From a virus: 64,000 nucleotides of DNA. Position 1 is the stretch's first letter. Each line of letters begins with the position of its first letter. The stretch covers positions 62,001 to 126,000 of IMG/VR virus record IMGVR_UViG_3300017917_001996; one strand, written 5' to 3'. The position numbers and the translations under genes were made by a program. This document shows, piece after piece, positions 6,518-13,757 of this stretch. The notes under the pieces were generated by a model that worked only from the letters and a program-made list of their open reading frames with translations, did no database searches and was not told the DNA's origin.

Positions 6518-7056
6518 TGAACTTTTTCTATTACGATCTTTTCTCACCTGAAGATTGTAAAGCTATGTCGGACGAAATGTTTATGCTATATAAACACAAT
6601 CGTCTAGCCAAGGACGAAACTGTTTATACCAGCGGATCTATGGGTGCTTTTAATTTAAATTCAACCTTTGCACATTTACCAAGGATTGAAAAAAGAATTA
6701 AAAGCAATTACGGCGACAACATTAAGTTTGAAAATACATTTAGTAGAATATATCAAAACGGTAACGATTTAAAAATACACACCGACAGGCCCGGGCTTGA
6801 TATTACACTGAGTGCCTGTTTGTACACTAACCTTGATCAAGACTGGCCAATTTATGTTTCAAATGATACTGTAGACGGCATCTGGGATAACGTTGTTGAT
6901 CCTGATATATACAAACGCGACTATAAAGTTTATTCAACACCCGTAGGCACAGGTGTTGCCTGCTTGGGTACCAGATCGCCGCATTGGCGCGATACTTTAG
7001 TTTGCCGCAACGACCAATATGTGGTACAAGTTTTCTATCACTGGTCATTTACATAA
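6517..7056 (+). CDS. 2OG-Fe(II) oxygenase
   Basis: A 179-residue prolyl-4-hydroxylase-like dioxygenase. The iron-binding facial triad is readable as H88-x-D90 (KIHTDRPG) and H156 (SPHWRD), with an Arg shortly after for 2-oxoglutarate. The strands between them (DITLSACLYTNLD) match the double-stranded beta helix. The start is the ATG overlapping queE's stop (TAATG). A GTG 12 bases upstream is less likely. Such enzymes are frequent in aquatic T4-like phages and may hydroxylate a protein, nucleotide or base. The target is unknown. Confidence 0.85.
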   Translation: MNFFYYDLFSPEDCKAMSDEMFMLYKHNRLAKDETVYTSGSMGAFNLNSTFAHLPRIEKRIKSNYGDNIKFENTFSRIYQNGNDLKIHTDRPGLDITLSACLYTNLDQDWPIYVSNDTVDGIWDNVVDPDIYKRDYKVYSTPVGTGVACLGTRSPHWRDTLVCRNDQYVVQVFYHWSFT

Positions 7057-7066
7057 AGAGACTACT

Positions 7067-7459
7067 ATGTTTGATAAATTAAAAAACCTACTAGGTACTA
7101 AAAAAGAAGAAGTTGTTGCACCTCCTGTAGAAAAGAAGGAACGCAAGCCTCGCAAGGTTAAAACTGCCAAAGAAATAGCTACCGAGAATGGTGAGCCTTG
7201 GGTTGACATCGTCAGTGTAGAACTAGATCCGGAAAACATTGGCAACGGTGCATTTGAACTAGACTGGAACGACAAGTTTATTGCCAAATTAGTACGTGCT
7301 GGCTACAAAGGTAAAACGGATCAACAAATTGTGGACCAATGGTTCCAGGATGTTTGCCGAAATGTAGTACTCGAAACATTCGAGCAAGAGCAAGCAGATC
7401 CAGATCGCAGACAACTAAATCGTCGCCGTTTGGACAACGATCGAACAGAATTTAGTTGA
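7067..7459 (+). CDS. Conserved phage protein, 130 aa
   Basis: A 130-residue protein starting at MFDKLKNLLG, 10 bases after the oxygenase gene. It has a basic, Lys-rich linker (residues ~10-45) followed by a conserved-looking C-terminal domain: WVDIVSVELDPENIGNGAFE, then LDWNDKFIAKLVRAGYKGKT, QIVDQWFQDVCRN, and a very polar end RRQLNRRRLDNDRTEFS. I recognise this as a type conserved in T4-like aquatic phages without a function. No catalytic motif is seen. It is likely cotranscribed with the queE operon. Confidence 0.72.
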   Translation: MFDKLKNLLGTKKEEVVAPPVEKKERKPRKVKTAKEIATENGEPWVDIVSVELDPENIGNGAFELDWNDKFIAKLVRAGYKGKTDQQIVDQWFQDVCRNVVLETFEQEQADPDRRQLNRRRLDNDRTEFS

Positions 7460-7489
7460 CCAGGCGGTCATTATATGCTAATATAATGA
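7456..7489 (+). promoter_or_regulatory. Promoter with -10 palindrome before the 5' exonuclease gene
   Basis: TTGACC at 7456-7461 and TATAAT at 7482-7487 have a long 20-base spacing. The -10 lies in a perfect inverted repeat, TCATTATAT (7468-7476), loop GCTA, ATATAATGA (7481-7489), ending one base before the ATG at 7491. The palindrome could be an operator or an RNA hairpin at the start codon. Confidence 0.45.
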
Positions 7490-7490
7490 C

Positions 7491-8483
7491 ATGACTACAT
7501 ATCTACTCATTGACCTTACAAATACATACTTTCGTGCTAGACATGCTGCACACCGCGCCAGCACTAGCGAAGAAAAGGTTGCGTTTGCTATTCACGTTAC
7601 TCTAGCCAGCATTAATAAATGTTGGCGCGATCAACGTGCTGATCATGTAATCTTCTGCCTAGAAGGTCGTAGCTGGCGTAAGGACTTTTATAAGCCTTAC
7701 AAAGCAAATCGCAGTGAAGCCCGAGCTGCTCTCACCGAGTCGGAACAAATCGAAGATAAATTGTTCTGGGAAGGCCTCGATGACCTCAAAGCGTTCCTTA
7801 ACGAAAAAACAAACTGCACAGTACTTCGGCACGCCGAGCTTGAAGCAGACGATCTTATTGCTGGGTGGATTCAAAGTCATCCCAACGACCAACACATTAT
7901 CATCAGCAGTGACAGCGACTTCCACCAACTGTTGGCCGCTAATGTAAGACAATATAACGGTGTAGCAGACGAACTGCACACACTAGAAGGCATCCTCGAC
8001 AAAAAAGGCCGGCCTGTTATTGATAAGAAAACCAAAGAGCCCAAGAAGATTCCTAACCCTGAATGGATCTTGTTTGAGAAATGTATGCGTGGCGATGCCA
8101 GCGACAATGTGTTTAGTGCATATCCAGGTGTGCGTACCAAAGGCACTAAAAACAAAGTTGGTCTTGAAGAAGCATTTGCTGATCGTGCCCGTCGTGGCTT
8201 CGCTTGGAACAATCTCATGCTACAGCGTTGGACCGATCACGACGGTAAAGAACATCGTGTACTCGATGACTACGAGCGCAATCGTATCCTTGTTGACCTC
8301 AGCGCACAGCCCGATGACATCAAGATTAAAATTGCAGAAACTATTTCCGAAAACAGTGTAACCAAGAACAAGCCAATGATTGGCGCACAGTTTCTAAAGT
8401 TCTGCGGTCGGCATGATTTAAACAAACTCAGCGAACAATCGCAAAACTTTGCTGAAATCTTTTCCGCAAGCTATAAGGCTTAA
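7491..8483 (+). CDS. rnh: 5'-3' exonuclease / RNase H (T4 Rnh type)
   Basis: A 330-residue FEN-family nuclease equivalent to T4 RNase H, which removes RNA primers and flaps during lagging-strand synthesis. The acidic metal-binding set is visible: LLIDLTNTYFRARHA at the N terminus, AELEADDLIAGW at ~118-129, SSDSDFHQLL at ~140 and a later MRGDASDNVFSAYPGV that is the helix-hairpin-helix entry. Length fits T4 RNase H (305 aa). The N-terminal LLID block fixes the start at 7491. No usual ribosome site precedes it. The next small gene begins one base after its stop. Confidence 0.9.
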   Translation: MTTYLLIDLTNTYFRARHAAHRASTSEEKVAFAIHVTLASINKCWRDQRADHVIFCLEGRSWRKDFYKPYKANRSEARAALTESEQIEDKLFWEGLDDLKAFLNEKTNCTVLRHAELEADDLIAGWIQSHPNDQHIIISSDSDFHQLLAANVRQYNGVADELHTLEGILDKKGRPVIDKKTKEPKKIPNPEWILFEKCMRGDASDNVFSAYPGVRTKGTKNKVGLEEAFADRARRGFAWNNLMLQRWTDHDGKEHRVLDDYERNRILVDLSAQPDDIKIKIAETISENSVTKNKPMIGAQFLKFCGRHDLNKLSEQSQNFAEIFSASYKA

Positions 8484-8484
8484 T

Positions 8485-8715
8485 ATGGGATTTACAACAA
8501 TAGAGAACCCTGTCCGTGCATTAAAACCAGGTGACCCTGAATTTACTATCAGCAACGGAATTGTGGTTACACCTCGTGCAGGTTTCCAGGTTAACTCACA
8601 GTGCCCAAAAGAATACATGTCTATTCTTGCCGAATGTTTTAACAATGAATGGGTTATACCAGTAGCATACGTAACAGAAAAAGAATATCTATGGATGAAC
8701 TTAGGATCAAAATGA
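8485..8715 (+). CDS. Small unknown protein, 76 aa
   Basis: Starts at ATGGGATTT, one base after the exonuclease stop (TAAT-ATG), so it is translationally coupled. It reads as a small beta-rich domain with a hydrophobic core (FTISNGIVVTPRAGFQVNS) and a helix CPKEYMSILAECFNNEW. I do not recognise the family. It could be a replication accessory by position, but that is only context. It ends in an ATGA overlap with the next gene. Confidence 0.65.
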   Translation: MGFTTIENPVRALKPGDPEFTISNGIVVTPRAGFQVNSQCPKEYMSILAECFNNEWVIPVAYVTEKEYLWMNLGSK

Positions 8716-9158
8716 CACAGCAAGCTCGCCCTGTTGTTAAAAATAAATTTTGGATAGTCGAAGAAGACGGTCGTAAGGTTGGCACTATTCAAGCGGTGCC
8801 CGACGGCGTTGTATATGTACACGGGCAAACTAGAGAAAAGTTTTCCACGTTTAAACTGTTAAGCAAAAAATATAATATTGCTCTGGGCAAGGCAGATCGT
8901 AAAACAAAGAACAGCGGAAATACTATTTACGACTATCCTTGCGAAGGTCCTGTCTATAATCCTATATACGATCTAAAACTTAAACTGCCACTGTATACTA
9001 AAGAAACTAAAAGTAAGAGCTATTATTGTGCTGGCTACTATCAAGTCAAGCTAGAAGATTCATCTTGGGTTACAATGTTTTGCCCTAAGAAAATTATTCT
9101 AACAAGACACGAATACCGAGGTCCTTTTAAGACAAAAGATTGTCAAAATTCGCATTAA
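8712..9158 (+). CDS. Unknown protein, 148 aa
   Basis: I chose ATG 8712 because it overlaps the previous stop (ATGA) and has AGGA five bases upstream. Longer starts at 8691 and 8649 are possible. The protein begins MTQQARPVVKNKFWIVEEDG and has a compact beta-rich N-terminal part (KVGTIQAVPDGVVYVHGQ) that resembles small phage domains of unknown function. Tyr-rich segments follow (YDYPCEGPVYNPIYDLKLKL). It has several Cys but no obvious zinc motif. No function can be assigned. Confidence 0.68.
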   Translation: MTQQARPVVKNKFWIVEEDGRKVGTIQAVPDGVVYVHGQTREKFSTFKLLSKKYNIALGKADRKTKNSGNTIYDYPCEGPVYNPIYDLKLKLPLYTKETKSKSYYCAGYYQVKLEDSSWVTMFCPKKIILTRHEYRGPFKTKDCQNSH

Positions 9159-9163
9159 CTACG

Positions 9164-9171
9164 CATAAATA
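9164..9171 (+). promoter_or_regulatory. Late promoter-like CATAAATA
   Basis: Seven of eight matches to the T4 late consensus, 31 bases before the ATG at 9203. That spacing recurs at other candidate late promoters in this window. An AAAGGA ribosome site follows. Confidence 0.5.
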
Positions 9172-9202
9172 AAATACATGAACAAAGATCAAAGGACACG
9201 CC

Positions 9203-9496
9203 ATGAGCAGACCTAAGCCAGTGGTTATACTAGAAAATTTAAATAAGTCAAACTATAAGTGCGATCAAGTGTTAGCCAGCGAAGGTATCTGGGCTGTGTA
9301 TTATGATGGCAAACCTGTTAATTTAAAAACACAAAACATTCTGGTTAATTACCCTGGACCAAAATATCGTAAGGTTAGTTTCAGTAACCCCGGTCATGCA
9401 ATCAGTTTGGCCAAAAAACTGAACACACAGTTTAAAACAGACAAATTTACTGTTGTCTTACTCAATCAAGGATCAACTGTTTATCCGGGTGCATAA
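9203..9496 (+). CDS. Small unknown protein, 97 aa
   Basis: A 97-residue basic protein, MSRPKPVVILENLNKSNYKC onward, with alternating strands (GIWAVYYDGKPVNLKTQNIL) and a central SNPGHAISLAKKLNTQF helix. An AAAGGA ribosome site and a late-promoter-like box precede it. The stop overlaps the next ATG by one base (TAATG). I do not recognise the family. Confidence 0.68.
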   Translation: MSRPKPVVILENLNKSNYKCDQVLASEGIWAVYYDGKPVNLKTQNILVNYPGPKYRKVSFSNPGHAISLAKKLNTQFKTDKFTVVLLNQGSTVYPGA

Positions 9497-9876
9497 TGAG
9501 CAAGGACAGTCCAATTGACCAGCTAGGTTGGACTCAAAAATTTATCGAATCTTCGGGCCGTACCGCTGACGGCCTTTTTGCTGAACGTCTACGTAAAAGC
9601 TGGTGGCATAATCCCCTTAACACTAGCAGTATGCGTCTAAGTAACCAAGGCGCAAATTATGCTACCATCCATGCAAAAATTCACTACTATTCGCATGATC
9701 TATCCTCGGTAATCATGCCTAAAACACTCCTACAGTTAGAAAAAATCCTAGAGTACCCCTACTACATATCACAAATTAAGAAGATAATTGTATTCGACGA
9801 GCGAACTAGCTTGACCCTTACTCTGTACGACAACGATCTCCAAAGTTTCTTGGACAATGTACAGAAGTTTAACTGA
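9496..9876 (+). CDS. Unknown protein, 126 aa
   Basis: A 126-residue protein coupled to the previous gene by a TAATG overlap. It contains GWTQKFIESSGRTADGLFAE and SWWHNPLNTSSMRLSNQG, then a strand-rich C-terminal half. A tentative virion-related role could be suggested only because a late-promoter-like box precedes the pair. No homologue is recognised. Confidence 0.65.
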   Translation: MSKDSPIDQLGWTQKFIESSGRTADGLFAERLRKSWWHNPLNTSSMRLSNQGANYATIHAKIHYYSHDLSSVIMPKTLLQLEKILEYPYYISQIKKIIVFDERTSLTLTLYDNDLQSFLDNVQKFN

Positions 9877-9949
9877 TTTGTAACAATCATCGTGGTAAAT
9901 ACTATTAGTAGAAACCATGAGTATCTACGTACATACAGAGGATCACACA

Positions 9950-10135
9950 ATGCTATTCGCACATATTGTTAATTTCATTTATAAACTATTCAGCAAGACT
10001 GAAAAAACATACGGCTCAGACTTAGAGCGCTACATTACTAGTAAAAACCCACAAAGCACATATGACGTTGAATATTGGGCTCGTCGCTTTGACGATGGTA
10101 TTACAAATAAACGCACTGCAGGGTGGCCACTATGA
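9950..10135 (+). CDS. DUF3563-like mini-protein
   Basis: A 61-residue protein. I prefer ATG 9950, preceded by AGAGGA at a good distance, over ATG 9917, which would add 11 residues. An amphipathic N-terminal segment (MLFAHIVNFIYKLFS) is followed by SDLERYITSKNPQSTYDVEY and WARRFD. That 'LE-RYI...D-VE...R-F' layout is like the DUF3563/YjiS family of small bacterial proteins, abundant in betaproteobacteria. This is a pattern-based call. If right, it is a hint at the host lineage. It ends in an ATGA overlap with another mini-gene. Confidence 0.6.
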   Translation: MLFAHIVNFIYKLFSKTEKTYGSDLERYITSKNPQSTYDVEYWARRFDDGITNKRTAGWPL

Positions 10136-10224
10136 TCAAAGAATTTTTAAAAGCTGTTTGGAATTTTCTAGTAGAATTAGGTAAGCATCGATATAAAAAA
10201 TCTTCAAGATACGGTTGGTATTAA
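10132..10224 (+). CDS. 30-aa mini-protein
   Basis: A 30-codon frame, MIKEFLKAVWNFLVELGKHR then YKKSSRYGWY, starting in an ATGA overlap with the upstream gene and ending directly before the ATG of the acetyltransferase at 10225. The exact head-to-tail packing supports translation. It is an amphipathic helix with a basic, aromatic tail, suggesting membrane association. Function is unknown. Confidence 0.5.
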   Translation: MIKEFLKAVWNFLVELGKHRYKKSSRYGWY

Positions 10225-10791
10225 ATGCATCCAATATTCAGACTACCAGACTCTGAATTCCATCGCTACAAAACACATTTACTAAGCCTCGACGACGAAA
10301 GCAAACTGCTTCGTTTTGGCTATCAAATTAAAACTGAAACAATTCTAGATCTGTCTAAGAGATGGGCACAGAGTCCTGACAAAAATATTATCTTTGGTAT
10401 TGAGAATGATGATCTTGAACTAGTTGGTGTTGGCCATATATGCTTAGATGGCGAAGAACCCGAACTGGCATTCAGTGTACTCAAAGAATATCAAAATCAA
10501 GGTATGGGTTCTGCTCTAATGTCTCGTTGCGTTGAGTGGTGCCGTAACAGAGACATTAAAACTGGCACCATGGTTTGTCTAAGTACCAATGTCGCAATCA
10601 AAAAACTAGCATCCAGACACGGAATATTAGTACGCGACGGTACAGAGACACAAGCAGAAATAAAGATACCAGATGCCAGCATGTCCAGCATCGTTGGAGA
10701 AATAGTCAACGACAATCTAGGCAAGCTATCGCACATTGGCAAAGCTCAAAGAAAATTTGCCGAAATAATGGGATTTCCTTTGCGTTTCTAA
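10225..10791 (+). CDS. GNAT-family N-acetyltransferase
   Basis: A 188-residue acetyltransferase. The acetyl-CoA-binding motif A is ELAFSVLKEYQNQGMGSALM (R/Q-x-x-G-x-G/A type, residues ~85-104), followed by the long helix SRCVEWCRNR and the motif B strand TMVCLSTNVAIKKLASRHG. Phage GNATs may modify host proteins, nucleotides or toxins. The substrate is not readable. It starts immediately after a mini-gene. The next transcription unit has its own promoter overlapping this gene's 3' end. Confidence 0.85.
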   Translation: MHPIFRLPDSEFHRYKTHLLSLDDESKLLRFGYQIKTETILDLSKRWAQSPDKNIIFGIENDDLELVGVGHICLDGEEPELAFSVLKEYQNQGMGSALMSRCVEWCRNRDIKTGTMVCLSTNVAIKKLASRHGILVRDGTETQAEIKIPDASMSSIVGEIVNDNLGKLSHIGKAQRKFAEIMGFPLRF

Positions 10792-10809
10792 GCAAAAGAG
10801 ATATATAAT
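10780..10809 (+). promoter_or_regulatory. Sigma-70 promoter
   Basis: Perfect TATAAT at 10804-10809 with a weak -35 TTGCGT at 10780-10785 (18-base spacer). The leader is CA-rich (ACACACACA) and carries a strong AGGAGG site (10828-10833) before the ATG at 10839. Confidence 0.6.
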
Positions 10810-10838
10810 ATAGTAACATACACACACAGGAGGATATT

Positions 10839-11048
10839 ATGTTCACACCAGAAACAATCATTGACACTATTCAGAGCTCTAAGCGTACCTTTACCAATAT
10901 GGTAATCAAGGACGAAACACTTAACAAAGTAGCTCACAACTATATCGATTCCCAAAGCCAATTTGCTAAAATGTTAGTGACTAACTTCACTACCATGACA
11001 AAGTACGGCATGGATCAACTTACCGAAAAACTCTTTTTCAAGAAGTAA
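10839..11048 (+). CDS. Small helical protein, phasin-like by pattern
   Basis: A 69-residue, mostly helical protein: MFTPETIIDTIQSSKRTFTN, then SQSQFAKMLVTNFTTMTKYG. The opening 'P-E-x-I-x(7)-K-x-x-F' and the amphipathic helices resemble short phasin-like proteins that coat polyhydroxyalkanoate granules, but similarity is weak and alternatives are open. A strong ribosome site (AGGAGG) and its own promoter suggest high expression. Confidence 0.6.
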   Translation: MFTPETIIDTIQSSKRTFTNMVIKDETLNKVAHNYIDSQSQFAKMLVTNFTTMTKYGMDQLTEKLFFKK

Positions 11049-11082
11049 TCTTTACACAATCACACACACAGGAAAAAACAAA

Positions 11083-11361
11083 ATGAACGACAAATTCACA
11101 GAAATGAAAACACCAGAAGTTAAATTCAATAAAAACGGTTACGAAATTCGCACAGACATTCTTGCTATGGCCAAGGATCTAGTTAGTCAAGATTTTGCTG
11201 TTAAATTCCAAGGTTGGGAATTAACCGCAGAGCGCGACGAGAAAACTGGACAAATTGTTAGCAAAGTTACAATGCCCGAGTTTCCGGGACTAGACAAGGT
11301 TCTAGAAACCGCAGAAAAAATGTATGCTTTTGTTAACTCAGGAGCAAGCACTAAAAAGTAA
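11083..11361 (+). CDS. Small conserved protein, 92 aa
   Basis: A 92-residue protein with N-terminal MNDKFTEMKTPEVKFNKNGY, a central helix EIRTDILAMAKDLVSQDFAV and a C-terminal helix LETAEKMYAFVN. The leader repeats the CA-rich ACACACACAGGAA pattern of the gene upstream, so the two probably share a transcript and translation signals. It is closed by a clear intrinsic terminator at 11383-11405. Function is unknown. The family looks like a small abundant phage protein. Confidence 0.68.
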   Translation: MNDKFTEMKTPEVKFNKNGYEIRTDILAMAKDLVSQDFAVKFQGWELTAERDEKTGQIVSKVTMPEFPGLDKVLETAEKMYAFVNSGASTKK

Positions 11362-11382
11362 TACCCAAGTATTACATTTTTC

Positions 11383-11405
11383 AAAGGGCCTCAGGGCCCT
11401 TTTTT
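11383..11405 (+). terminator. Intrinsic terminator
   Basis: AAAGGGCC (11383-11390), loop TCAG, GGCCCTTT (11395-11402), then more T to 11405. An 8-bp stem with a 4-base loop and T-run. Confidence 0.9.
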
Positions 11406-11433
11406 GTTGTGTAAATACAACAAAGAAAAACGG

Positions 11434-11462
11434 TTGACCTGGGGTGTCCGTTTTGCTATAAT
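11434..11462 (+). promoter_or_regulatory. Strong sigma-70 promoter
   Basis: TTGACC at 11434-11439, a 17-base spacer and TATAAT at 11457-11462, with TGC before the -10 (extended -10). Arms AAAACGG (11427-11433) and CCGTTTT (11448-11454) flank the -35 as an inverted repeat. The stretch from -10 to the ribosome site is nearly repeated at 11976-12010. Confidence 0.88.
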
Positions 11463-11494
11463 ACATACATAGCGTAAACAAACAGGAGAACGCA

Positions 11495-11701
11495 ATGGGT
11501 TTCGAAGCTGTGGTTCTGGACAAGGTTGCAAAGATCGTCAAAGCAGATAATCGTGCAGAATTTTTCTGCGGTTCGCTGTGCGTGATTTGCAATAGTGCTG
11601 ATGCCAAGAAAATCCTGCGTAAACTGAGCAAGGACTACAACAATAAAGTCCAGATGAGCCCTGACGGATCCTACGGTTATATCTTTGATTTTGTTGCATA
11701 A
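11495..11701 (+). CDS. Small unknown protein, 68 aa
   Basis: A 68-residue protein, MGFEAVVLDKVAKIVKADNR onward, with two Cys-containing strands (FFCGSLCVICNS), a helix ADAKKILRKLSKDY and a final strand. The fold looks like a small alpha/beta domain. It is driven by a strong promoter and has an AGGAG site. It resembles the gene at 11710 and the one at 12013 only in size and regulation. Function is unknown. Confidence 0.68.
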   Translation: MGFEAVVLDKVAKIVKADNRAEFFCGSLCVICNSADAKKILRKLSKDYNNKVQMSPDGSYGYIFDFVA

Positions 11702-11709
11702 GGAAAAAC

Positions 11710-11955
11710 ATGCTTACTCCAGAAAAACTTAATACTTTAGTTACACTAAAGCCACAAGATATTACTTCTTTGTTAAAAGAAAATCGTTATCCGCATCAGG
11801 ATTTTGCTTCAGCAAAATTCCTAGGTGTTACCAACGGCTGGCAATTTTGCTATAGCGTGGTTACCAACGACAAAGACAAAAACGTAGGTAAGGTATTCCT
11901 TACTTACAACCATGTCAACGGCGGCATTGTTGCAGAGTATCAAAAAAACGGTTGA
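11710..11955 (+). CDS. Small unknown protein, 81 aa
   Basis: An 81-residue protein beginning MLTPEKLNTLVTLKPQDITS, with AGGAAA upstream, 8 bases after the previous stop, so it is likely cotranscribed. The C-terminal half alternates strands (WQFCYSVVTNDKDKNVGKVF). Its last codons lie inside the hairpin/promoter at 11943-11981. Function is unknown. Confidence 0.66.
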   Translation: MLTPEKLNTLVTLKPQDITSLLKENRYPHQDFASAKFLGVTNGWQFCYSVVTNDKDKNVGKVFLTYNHVNGGIVAEYQKNG

Positions 11956-11970
11956 CCGTGTAACCGTTTT
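11943..11970 (+). terminator. Terminator-like hairpin overlapping the next -35
   Basis: AAAAACGGTT (11944-11953) pairs with AACCGTTTTT (11962-11971), followed by a T-rich end. The -35 of the next promoter (TTGACC 11952-11957) starts inside the left arm, and the stop codon of the upstream gene (TGA 11953-11955) is also in it. Confidence 0.65.
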
Positions 11971-11981
11971 TCGGTTATAAT
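11952..11981 (+). promoter_or_regulatory. Sigma-70 promoter, second copy of the cassette
   Basis: TTGACC at 11952-11957, an 18-base spacer and TATAAT at 11976-11981. Bases after the -10 (ATACACATAGCG, then CA-rich, then CAGGAG) copy the layout after 11457-11462. Confidence 0.82.
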
Positions 11982-12012
11982 ATACACATAGCGCAACAAA
12001 ACAGGAGCTAAC

Positions 12013-12255
12013 ATGAAGGTGTATCGTTTCAAGCAAACCTCGAAGTTTCGTGTAATCGTTGGTTCTGCATGTTTCTATGCCACTGCCCGACAGATTCGGT
12101 CTGGTGTAGGTGACCTTACTCAATGCAATGCCGCTACCCAAAAGGCCTTGGATGCTCTGGAATACACTCGTTCAGGCGAAGGTGTTGCTGACCAGTGTGC
12201 CGTGGGTATTGCTGGTACTTGGGAAGGTTTGCAAGTTCAACTCAACGTGGCTTAA
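12013..12255 (+). CDS. Small unknown protein, 80 aa
   Basis: An 80-residue protein, MKVYRFKQTSKFRVIVGSAC onward, with a basic beta-strand N terminus, a helix QKALDALEYTRSG and a closing strand TWEGLQVQLNVA. It has a CAGGAG ribosome site and its own promoter. It does not match a family I know. The next gene follows 14 bases downstream with its own AAGGAG site. Confidence 0.66.
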   Translation: MKVYRFKQTSKFRVIVGSACFYATARQIRSGVGDLTQCNAATQKALDALEYTRSGEGVADQCAVGIAGTWEGLQVQLNVA

Positions 12256-12269
12256 TTAAGGAGACCGAA

Positions 12270-12545
12270 ATGGCTACTATTCAAGAAGTCAACTCTGCCA
12301 TCATGTTTGGTGATTTTAATAACGACCAGCTGAACAGTATCATCAGTGCCATTAAGTATCGTCGAAGCCAAATGGCCAAACAGGCTAAACATACCTTCCG
12401 TGTCGGCTCTAAGGTTAAATTCTACTCCGACAAGCGAGGTCAAACCTATGTAGGCACCGTTGAAAAAATGGCAATCAAATTTGCTACCATCAACACCGGC
12501 ATGGGCCTCTGGAAGGTTCCTGCTAACATGCTGGAAGCCGCATAA
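12270..12545 (+). CDS. Small SH3/KOW-like protein, 91 aa
   Basis: Start at ATG 12270 with AAGGAG upstream. The N-terminal half is helical (FNNDQLNSIISAIKYRRSQM). The C-terminal half, FRVGSKVKFYSDKRGQTYVG and TVEKMAIKFATINTG, has the 'G-x-x-V-x-F...G-x-V' layout of KOW/SH3-like barrels that bind nucleic acid or ribosomes. A nucleic-acid role is inference from fold pattern. A hairpin and promoter follow immediately. Confidence 0.68.
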   Translation: MATIQEVNSAIMFGDFNNDQLNSIISAIKYRRSQMAKQAKHTFRVGSKVKFYSDKRGQTYVGTVEKMAIKFATINTGMGLWKVPANMLEAA

Positions 12546-12568
12546 AAACAACACCAGTAACCCTACAC

Positions 12569-12597
12569 TTGCAAGGGTTATTGGTTCTCTGTATAAT
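12569..12597 (+). promoter_or_regulatory. Sigma-70 promoter inside a hairpin, before the AAA+ gene
   Basis: TTGCAA at 12569-12574, a 17-base spacer and TATAAT at 12592-12597. An inverted repeat TAACCCT (12558-12564) and AGGGTTA (12574-12580) brackets the -35. Confidence 0.78.
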
Positions 12598-12625
12598 ACA
12601 TTCACACACTAACTGAAAGGCAATC

Positions 12626-13729
12626 ATGGCTACAACCATTTCCGAAAATCGTACCGTAACTGCAACCGAAGCCCGGCGCAGTCTTATTCGTTGTTTCAAA
12701 CACCAGCGTCCAGTATTCCTGTGGGGCCCTCCTGGTATTGGCAAATCTGAATTGGTTGCTGGCATTGCCGAAGACCTTGGCGGGCACATGATCGACCTGC
12801 GTTTGGCACAAATGGATCCTACAGACATTCGTGGTATTCCGTTCTATAACAAAGACACTGGCAAAATGGATTGGGCTCCGCCAGTTGATTTGCCCGATGA
12901 AGAATTTGCAAGTCAGTACCCCGTTGTGGTTCTGTTCTTGGACGAAATGAACAGTGCGGCTCCTGCTGTTCAGGCTGTAGCATATCAGCTGATCCTGAAC
13001 CGCCGTGTTGGCAAGTATAAACTGCCTGACAACGTGGTTATGGTTGCCGCAGGTAACCGTGAAAGCGACAAAGGCGTTACTTATCGTATGCCTAGCCCGC
13101 TGGCAAACCGTTTCATTCACCTTGAAATGCGTGTTGACTTTGACTCTTGGCAGACTTGGGCTGTGAACAATCGTGTACACAAAGACGTTGTTGGTTATCT
13201 GAGCTTTGCCAAACAAGACCTGTTTGACTTTGATCCGCGTTCTAGCTCGCGTTCGTTTGCTACACCTCGTTCGTGGACCTTTGTCAGCGAACTGCTCGAC
13301 GACGATAGTGGTACTGACACTAACACCGTGGATTTGATTGCAGGTGCAGTTGGCGAAGGTCTTGCTGTTAAGTTTATGGCTCATCGCAAGGTTGCAGGTC
13401 AAATGCCTGAGCCTAGCGAAGTGCTCAAAGGTAAGGTCACTGAACTCAAGATCAAAGAAGTCAGTGCTATGTACTCCTTGACCATTAGCCTGTGCTACGA
13501 ACTCAAGGAAGCCTACGACAAAGCCGAAGGTAAGATGGACGACTGGAACAAGATGGCTGACAACTTCTTCCGTTTCATCATGGATAACTTTACCACTGAA
13601 CTGGTAGTTATGGCAAGTCGTATTGCAATTACCACTTACGGCATTCCGTTTGTGCCAGGCAAGCTCAAGACGTTTGATGAGTTCCACAAACGATTTGGCA
13701 AGTACGTGGTTGCGGCTGTGTCCAAATAA
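12626..13729 (+). CDS. MoxR/CobS-type AAA+ ATPase
   Basis: A 367-residue AAA+ protein. Walker A GPPGIGKS lies at residues 34-41, Walker B FLDEMN at ~107, sensor-1-like VVMVAAGNRES at ~143, and a SPLANRFIHLEM arginine-finger block at ~160. It fits the MoxR/dynein-related class. Aquatic T4-like phages carry comparable genes often labelled cobS. MoxR ATPases work with a VWA-domain partner to remodel or load metals into target proteins, and the next gene is exactly such a partner. It has its own promoter, and an intrinsic terminator follows. GC is visibly higher (about half) than in the rest of the window and Leu CTG codons are frequent, suggesting separate ancestry or strong expression. Confidence 0.9.
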   Translation: MATTISENRTVTATEARRSLIRCFKHQRPVFLWGPPGIGKSELVAGIAEDLGGHMIDLRLAQMDPTDIRGIPFYNKDTGKMDWAPPVDLPDEEFASQYPVVVLFLDEMNSAAPAVQAVAYQLILNRRVGKYKLPDNVVMVAAGNRESDKGVTYRMPSPLANRFIHLEMRVDFDSWQTWAVNNRVHKDVVGYLSFAKQDLFDFDPRSSSRSFATPRSWTFVSELLDDDSGTDTNTVDLIAGAVGEGLAVKFMAHRKVAGQMPEPSEVLKGKVTELKIKEVSAMYSLTISLCYELKEAYDKAEGKMDDWNKMADNFFRFIMDNFTTELVVMASRIAITTYGIPFVPGKLKTFDEFHKRFGKYVVAAVSK

Positions 13730-13730
13730 C

Positions 13731-13757
13731 AACAAGAGGCTTCGGCCTCTTGTTCGT
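13731..13757 (+). terminator. Intrinsic terminator with UUCG loop
   Basis: AACAAGAGGC (13731-13740), TTCG tetraloop, GCCTCTTGTT (13745-13754), then a short T-rich tail. A 10-bp perfect stem. Its right arm contains the next promoter's -35. Confidence 0.85.

Noticed and set aside
12602-13735. A 377-codon open frame on the minus strand
   Set aside because: It lies exactly antisense to the AAA+ ATPase gene, has no ribosome site or family motif, and its codons mirror the real gene's composition.
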